Origin: Piezodorus guildinii
Taxonomy: Eukaryota > Arthropoda > Insecta > Hemiptera > Pentatomidae
Assembly: GCA_023052935.1 (NCBI GenBank)
Contig: CM041292.1
Coordinates: 33,057,454-33,121,453, forward strand
DNA length: 64,000 nt
Direction: 5' to 3'
Made by a program: the position numbers and the translations under genes. Shown piece by piece: positions 55,760 to 64,000 of this stretch. The notes below the pieces were generated by a model that was not told the origin of the DNA, searched no databases, and saw only the letters and a program-made list of their open reading frames with translations. Position 1 is the stretch's first letter. Every line of letters starts with the position of its first letter.

Positions 55760-55791
55760 ACATTCATATATATCATATATCCCGCAGGTTG

Positions 55792-55986
55792 TCCTAGGAT
55801 TTTTTAATGTTAGTAAAAAATCCTTAGTTATGCTGTCCTTCGGAGGAGACGTGTGCGATGTCAGGTACTCGCTAAAGATTCCTATCCTAATTAAACCTTG
55901 ATAGGCAAAATTTAAGACTACTACTGTAGCATCGTCCGATTAGCCACAGCAGCATAAAGGGACGTTAAATTAATAAATAAATATAA
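55792..55986 (+). mobile_element. SINE type A, 5'-truncated
   Basis: Begins just after the B box and carries GCTGTCCTTCGGAGGAGACG, GCGATGTCAGGTACTCGC, CTGTAGCATCGTCCGATTAG and an (AATA)n tail. Confidence 0.78.
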
Positions 55987-56171
55987 ATTCTTTTTCATCA
56001 ATAACGATATTAAAATAAAATAATATTAATTCGTAGTACTAATTTTGGCTTGTCAGATACATAATATTATTAAATATAATATACCTTATTTTTTTTTTTA
56101 GACTTGACCTTTTCATTTGTCAGAAATGTTGAGTTTTCTATGACTGGAATTTCATTTTCTATCCCGATACA

Positions 56172-56245
56172 GGGACCAGGATGGTCTAGTGGATCGAGTA
56201 CTAGACTACAGTTCTCCGGGTCCCGGGTTCGAACCGTGACTGTGG
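56172..56245 (+). mobile_element. tRNA-like SINE head, type D
   Basis: GATGGTCTAGTGGATCGAG (A-box-like) and CCCGGGTTCGAACCGTGAC (B box) at tRNA-like spacing, but the acceptor stem does not pair, so not a tRNA gene. Repeat X sequence follows at once. Confidence 0.5.
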
Positions 56246-56660
56246 CAGAATGATTTATTCCGTTAATAAAACCTACATGATATTACAGCCCTTTAAATTT
56301 CACGTAGTAGAGCGAATTTAATCAAAATAGTTTGAGCCGTTTTTTAGAAAATCTTAAAAAAAGTTCTAAATACATAGTATAAAGTTCCTCATTTGGTTGA
56401 CCAATTTTAATGAAACGGTTAGTGTATAGTCTCAGGCATAGAGTCTCCTAAAATATATAATTTCATTTTTATATAACTTATTGTCGAGCTAGACTTACCA
56501 CACATACAAACCCTTAGACACACACAGACCTTTTTGTGGGACTTGGTCATTTGGATTCAGGGGACCCTTAAACTGTATTTCTGATAAAAATTCGAATTAA
56601 AAATGTTTTCACAGTAATTTATTTTTTTATATTTCATATATAGGTAAGTAAAAGTAATAT
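56240..56660 (-). repeat. Repeat X fragment
   Basis: Contains AAAACCTACATGATATTACA, GGGACTTGGTCATTTGG and the decayed CTGTATTTC...CGAATTAAAA end landmarks of X in the minus orientation. Confidence 0.6.
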
Positions 56661-57221
56661 AAAAAAAGAAAAATGGATATAATTCCAATTTTTTAACCGA
56701 AAATAGATAACATCATTTGTCAAAAGGGAATGTAGCAAAAAGAAGAGGAAGCACCCCACCATAACAGCTGTTAAATAAATACAATAATACAATCTTAAAA
56801 TAAAATAAAATAAGGCATTGCGATTAAAGGTGTCGTTGGGAAATTTTTATTTTTCAGTCACGCACTTGATCTCTTAAAAAAAATATCCTTTTTTTTAACC
56901 TCGTTGGCACCATAAATCGATTTTAAACCTATTTGGCCCCTCCCTAACAAAAATTCTACCTCGATTGACAATTTTGAGTTAATAATTCCATAACACTACT
57001 TTAAGAACTTTGATATCAAACACTTAAAAATTTAAATGCTTTTGGAATAACCTGTATCTGCCAAGATATGAATCTTCATTTCAATAAGTCATGATTTCCA
57101 TATGTCTTTTTTTTTTAATTCTTAAATTGAGCTGTATCTTATAACTGAAAATCCTAACGAAAAACGATCCTGGATGTTAGATGAAATGTAAAATTAAATA
57201 TCCACAATATTGTCGACTTAC

Positions 57222-57310
57222 CTTAGACTTTCTGCTGTGTGTGAATATGGGATGAAGGAGTAGGAGAGACGTGGCGTATCGACGAACTGATATCTGAGCT
57301 TCTCTTATCT
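57222..57310 (-). other. Candidate 5' UTR exon of CRAL-TRIO gene 2
   Basis: On the minus strand, AAG|GTAAGT at 57221/57222 is a textbook splice donor. The next acceptor that makes sense is at 51963, eight bases before the coding start. The exon's 5' limit is not visible; nothing coding lies in it. Confidence 0.4.
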
Positions 57311-57630
57311 TAAGCTCTACATTACCGATTATCTTCTATTTGTACATAAAGCAAAATAACATTCCTTAATTTTATTCATATGTAACGTCTTTACTTTATT
57401 TTTATTTGTCATTTAAATTGGAAAGGTATTGAAACAAAGCAAAGTAAATTACTCAATAATCTCTCTTAATTGCCAAAGGGGAAATAATGAGTTTACGCCC
57501 CTAAAACTAATACAATCTTATTAGTCATTAATTCGTAAAATTTAAATTAAGTGTTTATGTACTTTAGTGAAGGTCTAATTTAATAGTAGAATAAAATGGC
57601 TGTCATACTAATATTCTCCACTTATTTAAA

Positions 57631-57666
57631 TCGCACTACGTTTCGGCTGATACGCCATCTACATGT
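57631..57666 (-). other. Hairpin plus GAAACGT motif, single copy
   Basis: The minus strand reads TGTAGATGGC, a 6-nt loop, GCC and then GAAACGTAGTG. Same arrangement as the foldback arms, with a 3-bp GC stem. The partner arm was not found. Confidence 0.45.
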
Positions 57667-57784
57667 ACCAACATTTTTTGTCTTTATCGTCTGTAGATTA
57701 ATCAACAATGAAACTAAATATCTAAAATCAATAGATGTTTTAGAAGATTCAAATATGTTTTTCATATTTATACTTATCGACTAA

Positions 57785-58180
57785 GCCTTTTATACTCTCT
57801 CCTGTACAAACACTCCTCTTTAAAAATCCGACAAAAACTGAATGCTTATACCTACTTACTAAAACCCATATGGACATACACCTCTCAAATTTATGGAATA
57901 GCGAAACAGACTCAGATCAAGACTTTTCAATCAAACACTTTAAGGCTCATTACTCGTTCACCCTGGTATATAACTGGAGTATCAGAACTTTACATACAGA
58001 TTTACACATACCAATAGGATAAGATCACATTCGTACTTCATACATAAAATTTTTTGACAAACTTCACGGACATAGTAACAAATGTATAGAAAACATGGCT
58101 ACAACAGATATGCCAGAAAATATTCAAAGAAGGCTGAAAAGAAGAGATTTCCTTAAGTAAACTCCTTTTAAAATTCTAGT
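57785..58180 (+). pseudogene. Decayed copy of the 13351-17194 Jockey family
   Basis: Broken + frames align with the ORF2 C-terminus: LNAYTYLLKPIWTYTSQ, RLITRSPWYITGV and NIQRRLKRRD. The stop is near 58160. 5'-truncated and old compared with the intact copy. Confidence 0.65.
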
Positions 58181-58189
58181 TAGGAGTAG

Positions 58190-59820
58190 ATGCCAATGGT
58201 TATCGACCCCCCTCATGCTATACATTCCCTTTATATTAATTGTTATCAAATTCGTTATTTTCGCAGGCTGAGCGACAGGTGCGGATGCAAAAATAGCAGA
58301 GCTCCAAGCGCTTCAGTCCAACCAATCATCTTCTTGCAGGCCACGACCAGCTATTTCTTCTCGGACTCCTTCAAACCACCTGCTTCTGATTGTCCACGCC
58401 CTCTTCTTTCTGGCGGAACCTAATCCAGGATTCTCTTGGGCCAACTTTCTTTTAGCATTCTTTTAACATGCCCGTACCATCTCAGGCGGCGTGCCCCGAT
58501 CCTTTCATTTACTGATGTGCCCACATCCATCCTCTGGCGAACAAATTCACTAATAACTTTGTCCAGCCTGGTGACCCGTATACACCTTCTCCAGAAATCC
58601 ATCTCCACTGCCTGCACCCTCTAATACAAACAGGCGTTCATTGTCCATGTTTCTAAAGCGTATGTCATAATAGACTCTACTATGGCTGGGAAAATTCGGC
58701 ACTTGTTCTCGGTAGATATCTCCGAATTCCAAAGGACTGGATGTAACATTCGGGTAGCCTTACGGGCCTGTTCCACTTTTTTTCTCACGTCATGCTCAGA
58801 CGACCCTGCAGCATCCAAATGAGAACCAATGATATTTGAAAACGTCCACCTTTTCACAAGCTTCCCTGGCCACCAAAAGGGCACCAGTGTCATTACCGCC
58901 AATGGTCATGTACTCGGTTTTCTCAAAGTCAATTTTTAAGCCCGTTTCATAGCAGAACTTCAGTGTGAATACCATCATTTCGAGATATACCTTCCGCCTA
59001 GCAAACACGACCTGGTCCTCCGCAAAAATCTAAGATGCCAGCTGCTCATCATTAATGAACAGCCCAACATCCCCACATTGTTCGTACCATGGCTTCACCG
59101 ATTCATGCAGGTATATCTTAAAAAGTGTAGATGACATACTACACCCCTGCTTTAATCCCGTTGTACTATGAAAAAGGTTGGAGATATGGGTCCCACATCT
59201 TATCTGATACATATCATTGCTGTATATGTGCCTCACAGCCTTTATCATTGACCACCTGCTTCTCCAAGTGCCAACCACAGTCTCTCCCTGGGTACATTAT
59301 CGTACGTCTGATCCAGGTCGAGAATGCCATATGGAGTTTCTTGGAACTTCTCAATAAGCAGGAGAAGAACAAAGCTGTAAAACCTGCTTGCTCCTGAGGG
59401 GTAAAGTATGCCTCCTGTAACTTGTCCCGGAGCATCCTACCCAAAATCCTGGTCACGGAGCTTTGTACGCATATTCCTCAGTAGTTCCTACACACTTTTC
59501 TGTCTCCCTCCTAGTATATTGATGAGATGTAACCAGCCTCCAGATCATCAGGAATATCATCTCCCTTGAGAACAAGATTAATCACATCCATAAGAAGAGT
59601 GACTAATTTCACACTTCCCGCTTCCAGGAGCTCCATAGCAATTCCGCCTGGTCCGGAGATGTGCCAGTCTTCGTCTTTGATAGGGCCCGTCGAATATGGG
59701 CCTTCTCCATCTGGACCGGTGTGTTACCTGCTTCAGATTCGGTGTCATTTTCCTATTTGCAACTGCGGCCTATCTTCACTTAGGATGGTTTTGTAGAGGT
59801 TTCCTAATCCTTTTCCTTAA
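58190..59820 (-). pseudogene. LINE remnant (RT middle to C-terminus), heavily broken
   Basis: Minus pieces in order: TRILGRMLRDKLQEAYFTPQ (59.4 kb), STTGLKQGCSMSSTLFKIYL (59.15 kb), VEQARKATRMLHPVL and ESIMTYALETWTMN (58.7 kb), then GARRLRWYGHVKRMLKESWP (58.5 kb). The order and the LRWYGHVxRM ending fit RTE/L1-type elements. At least five frame breaks. Confidence 0.65.
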
Positions 59821-60224
59821 TAGGTGAAAGTATATTTTCGTTACTTTGTAAAAAAAAAAAAATGAAAATAAAATTTTAATTCAATGATCTATCATAAAAC
59901 CATATAAATTTAAACTTAGTCTGGCTATACATTAATTTTTTTATATTTTCAGGGGATATATTTTTGAAAAATATGTATTAGTTTGAAGATGTCTGATGGA
60001 TGGTATAAAGGTTGAGCGGTAGGAGTATGCTGGTAATGATGTGAAGAAATGTTGGACATTGTTAGCATCTTCCATATTGCAGATAGTGCAGGTGTTTCTA
60101 TTAGATTGAATCTGTGCGTTGTGGTTTTCATAGTAATTTGCTGGAATTTAATATTAGCATCCGGATTTGAGCCGTAAGTTTTTTATACGTTAAGGGAAAG
60201 CCAGTTTTGTTAAGAAGTTTTGAA

Positions 60225-60529
60225 TTATTTGTTTGTTTATTCATTTATATTATACTGCTGTGGTAATCAGACAATGCTAGAAAAGAAGAAGAAGAAGAAG
60301 AAAAATCCTTTATTCTTAGACTAAGTCCCCTAAAAATAACATGAAATTTAACATAATAAATTGTTAAAATCTGGCCAAGATACAAAATTAATGAGGTAAA
60401 AAAGCAAACGAATAAAAATAGATTTAACATAAGTAAAAAGTAAATAAAAAACAATGATAAGAAATAAATACATTCGGTGACAATATAATTAACTAATTTT
60501 TAACGCTTTTGATTCAACAAAAAGAAAAT

Positions 60530-60563
<34 letters not shown>

Positions 60564-60800
60564 ACAACAAAAGTACAGTTATTTCAACTTACTTAAACAC
60601 TTGTAAAAAAACTAAAAGTATTGACTATGAACTGCAGAAGATCGTATATATAGGGAGGGTGCTGGGAGTTGACGGTTTGGTAAAGGAATGTTCCGAGGAA
60701 ATATTGTTTACGGGTTACAATATAGTCACAAAGAGTACGAGGAAATATGCTACAGTGGGGATCCCAAATTTTGTTAATCCAGGTTTAATCAGGAAGACCA
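60225..60800 (-). mobile_element. SINE type A split by a LINE-tail insertion
   Basis: 60225-60277 matches the SINE's tail end (TTTATTCATTTATATTATACTG) and 60738-60800 matches the next part (GCTACAGTGGGGATCCCAAAT). Between lies (GAA)n, an A run and, at 60645-60720, a family T scrap (GGGAGTTGACGGTTTGGTAA, compare 54600). Confidence 0.55.
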
Positions 60801-60809
60801 TCATGTAAG

Positions 60810-61940
60810 CCTTTTATCAACTGCATCCAAATAATATCTACAAGCGTCACATTCCATTCAAATTTATATGACCTTAAATTTTCGCATCTCAGAGATGTCA
60901 TTAAGAGAATTATATGCATTAAAGAATTATATTCGCAATCTAGGATGCTTTTCTGGAGCCTTTAGTATAAATTTTAAGCACTATAAGTAAAAGAGATAGG
61001 TAAAAAAACAAAACAATAATAAATCAGTTATATATTGCATGTTTTTACTTTAAAACATAATTTGTTACAATGAAAAAGTTTAATGTATTCAATATGTTAA
61101 ATAATGAGTACATACTCAAATTCATATATAAAATATTGATACAATCTGATGTTATTTCTCAATAATTTAGGTACATAAAATTATTTAAATTACATGTACA
61201 TAGCATTAAAAATTATCAAGACTTATTTACTTGCAAACTGTTTTTAATACATTGAAAATTATTAAAACTAATTATAAGGAACTTCAATAGACTTTTTATA
61301 AATTATACATACAGTCTTTCCCTGTCATGACAATAAAACATCCTTAAGACATTAAGGGTCGTAGTATTGATCAGTCATAGCTAAATACAGGCAAAATAGC
61401 CAGTAAAATAAGTGAAGGAATACAAACATAATTATATGCATCAAGAAAGGCAAAATTTATCACGAGACATTATGAAATGAAAGACAAGTTGTATTAAAAA
61501 ACTATCAAACGCTTAATAAAGATACATTAGGTGACATTCAAAAAGTAAACTGATTAGAAACCAAAATTTCATTATTTTTGATCTAATACGCACATAAAAT
61601 ATATATTAAAAAGCAAAAAGTTGGACCAAATTATTTTCTAAACAAACAGCACTAAAGTTTTGAATAAAAGAACATAAAAACTTTATCTTATAAAATGTAC
61701 TGAAACTTTCAACAACACGGATGTAAAAATATTGATACAGTTTGTAAAGAATATATGAGTTAGGGTTAAATATCAAGAGCAATATTTAATATAACTTATA
61801 GAAACGATTGAATAATACATTCTACAATGGGCAAATAAAATATAAATTTTTCAGTTTCACACAAAATTCGGTTAAATGAATTTAAATATTCAAATAAATG
61901 TATAAATATAATACGAATGATTAAAAAGTTTGTACTACGC
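60810..61940. other. AT-rich stretch downstream of the ankyrin gene
   Basis: No frame, repeat or clear poly(A) signal was recognised. Part of it may be the 3' UTR of the ankyrin gene. Confidence 0.5.
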
Positions 61941-61945
61941 ATTTA

Positions 61946-63765
61946 TCACAGGGGCGGTTTTTTGGGAAAAATATTCTCCTCCAACTCTTCGTAGCCGATT
62001 GCGACTAAGAAGTTGAATAATTCCTGATTATTAAGATATTCGGCGATGGCAAACTTGCAATCGTTAATCAAGTGTACCTTTCCGCCGCCGCTGACTGAGG
62101 GTGCCCACACCCCGAAGTTCTCGAGGACCCTAAGGAGCAAGCCCCTTCTGTGGCACTGGCTCAGCCTCCCCGCCACGTGGTTCTTGTAGATCGGGAAAGA
62201 GTTACAATATCTGCTTCCGTCAACTTGTAAAGAGAGCACAAGCGCAGAGATTTTATTTTAGGAGCTGTCTCGACCACGTAATGATAAATCGATTTAAAGC
62301 AATTGACCTTTGTCACCTTCATTAGTTTGGTTTCAAATATGCATCTTTTGGCGTATCTCAATAAGTTGTGCAGCGATTGCAGAAACGGTTCTTCGTCCAG
62401 ATCATAATCTAAAAGGCTGTCTCCTTTTACGTTTCCAATCAGCGATTCCCTTATCAATAATTGTAAGGCGCTTTGGTTGACTGCAGTCAGCCGGAACAGT
62501 TTCTTCCAACAAACCTCTACACCAGACTTTAACATATACGAGACCATTTTCGAATGACCATGAGTGACGACCGATTCTAAAATAGTTCTGTCGTTGTAAT
62601 TACTGGCATTTACATTAGCACCGTATTTTATCATCTCCTTCGCGGCCAATATCGCGCCACCCATCTTCACACAATGTTTATCCTTGAAGTAACGAATGTA
62701 CAAACCTCGAACACGCGTCACAGGCGACAACAAGATACTGCAGCCTGTGACTAGAGAATGCAGAGGAATCTCTCCACGGCGGTTGCGTGCGTTTATATCG
62801 AGTCCTCGCGAAACTAGTAGCCTTACGACTGAAGGGGACTTGGCCAAGTGCAGACAAGTATTTCCTCTACCATGGACCACGTAATTCACATCCGCCCCAG
62901 CATTTATCAGAGTCTTGGCTACATCGAGATGGTCTCCCATCACTGCTTTGTGTAAAGGGGTCTCCCCCTTGTTGTCCACGGCATTCACATCTACACCATA
63001 CTTGATAAGGTCCCGCGCTATTTCTGCAACAGTAGCATGATGAAGCAATGTACTGGCAGACTCGGGTCGCAGAAAGTTCGCCCGTGCTCCAGCTACAAGC
63101 AACATTTTGACAACTGTGGGATCGCCGTTGGAGACAGCATAGGAGAGGGGGCTATATCCACAAGTAGTGTTATTGACTGAAGCTCCCGCCATTATGAAAG
63201 TTCGGAGTATTTCGTGGTCGCACTTGGCCTTGACGGCTTCCACCATGAGATTAGGTACTTTCACGTCAGCACCGGCTGACAGCAAGGTCCGGATGATTGG
63301 ACGGTTGTCCTGTTTATTTAAGGACTTCATCAATGGAGTTTTCCCACGGGAGTCCGGCATGTCGACTTCTGCCCCAGCACTGATGAGATCCTTGATGATA
63401 GCAGGAGTGGAGTTGGAATGGACGGCGGCGTGGAGCGGGGTGAAGCCATGGTGGTCGACGGCGTTGGGGTTGGCGCCAGCCGAGAGGACGGCTTTTACCA
63501 CCGCTAAGTCTTTCTTCCAGTAGATCACTAAGTGGAGTGGTGTCCTTTCGAGGTGATCCTTCGTGTCTATGTCAGCTCCTTCTTTTATCAAGGACCAGAA
63601 TTCTTCTAGCATGCCTCTCGAAAGAGCTTTGCGAAGTTGGTCAGGAACAGTTTGGCAAGATCTTAATTTGGGACTACGCATGTGGATCCCTTGAGATAAG
63701 GTAATGAGACTTTTGGTCAGTATAACTGACTCAAATCTAACTAAGTGTAGCTCTCTTCCAGCCAT
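61946..63765 (-). CDS. Ankyrin-repeat protein, coding frame broken near 62200
   Basis: From the ATG at 63765 one exon runs 534 codons to a stop at 62161. About nine ankyrin repeats span residues ~45-400 (typical units: DHLERTPLHLVIYWKKDLAV, GFTPLHAAVHSNSTPAII, KGETPLHKAVMGDHLDVAK). A 130-residue helical region without repeats follows. The last natural-looking segment (FPIYKNHVAGRLSQ, then FAIAEYLNNQELFNFLV) is in another frame that stops at 61946, so one base seems missing around 62195-62205. The FAIAEYLNNQEL stretch loosely recalls the F-box-like PRANC end of some ankyrin proteins. A TTTTTTAG acceptor at 63793 suggests an upstream untranslated exon. Such proteins bind other proteins; the partner is unknown. 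Sequencing error, a real null allele or an alternative end are all possible. Confidence 0.82.
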
Positions 63766-64000
63766 GAAGAACAAGTGACTTAGTTATAACGCCTAAAAAA
63801 ATAAAAATAAAGACATTATTAAAATATTGAAAAACTATATAAAATATAATAGATGTACTGTCTTATGCTTCTATCCAGTTTCTGATATTTGTTTATAATA
63901 AAATGTAATATAATAATGAGATTTGAAATATCCATCCATCAGACAATAATAAATATGGAACAACTCTTGGAAAACTATAAAAATAAAGCCACCAGAGTTC

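Noticed and set aside
56172..56245. A functional tRNA gene
   Set aside because: A- and B-box-like segments are present but the acceptor stem does not pair, and the B box runs straight into repeat sequence; a SINE head fits better.
63766..63774. A start three codons upstream for the ankyrin protein
   Set aside because: The upstream codon is TTG, not ATG; the first ATG is at 63765.

Overview
The window looks like an arthropod, probably insect, nuclear genome. Base composition is AT-rich, exons carry GT/AG introns, and much of the DNA is transposon debris: Jockey, CR1-like, RTE and I/R1-like LINEs, mariner, Tigger/pogo and Tc1 remnants, tRNA-derived SINEs and foldback elements. A hemipteran is a guess only. 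No bacterial features, CRISPR array or intact canonical tRNA/rRNA gene was seen.

Host genes. (1) A + strand gene of at least 13 exons (2432-12229) encodes an acidic, partly helical protein of about 500 residues that I do not recognise. Its exon phases chain without a break. (2) Two tandem CRAL-TRIO lipid-transfer genes lie on the - strand (19232-26552 and 45733-51955, the second with a likely 5' UTR exon near 57222). They have matching six-exon structures and look like a segmental duplication. (3) A - strand ankyrin-repeat gene (61946-63765) has its last ~70 codons in another frame.

Between and inside these genes is a layered repeat landscape. A Jockey LINE with an intact 903-codon ORF2 (13351-17194, 12-bp target duplication) interrupts the tail of an older LINE, which a mariner also interrupts 480 bp further on. 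A CR1-like element (29162-32348, 14-bp duplication) retains most of its reverse transcriptase. An RTE-like copy (36411-38700) and a Tigger/pogo copy (41290-43597, itself split by a MITE and a Jockey fragment) follow. At least seven 5'-truncated copies of one Jockey family (called J here), about seven copies of an uncoded ~0.9-kb repeat (called X) and four tRNA-like SINE types (A-D) are scattered through.

The most unusual signal is a short conserved structural motif: a TGAWKAT-like box, a 3-6 bp hairpin, then GAAACGT. It recurs in the arms of unrelated-looking foldback elements at 1.5, 33.4, 33.9, 47.1, 47.4, 55.5, 55.7 and 57.6 kb. It resembles a hammerhead-ribozyme core. A second oddity is a pair of divergent mariners that lost nearly the same internal segment.
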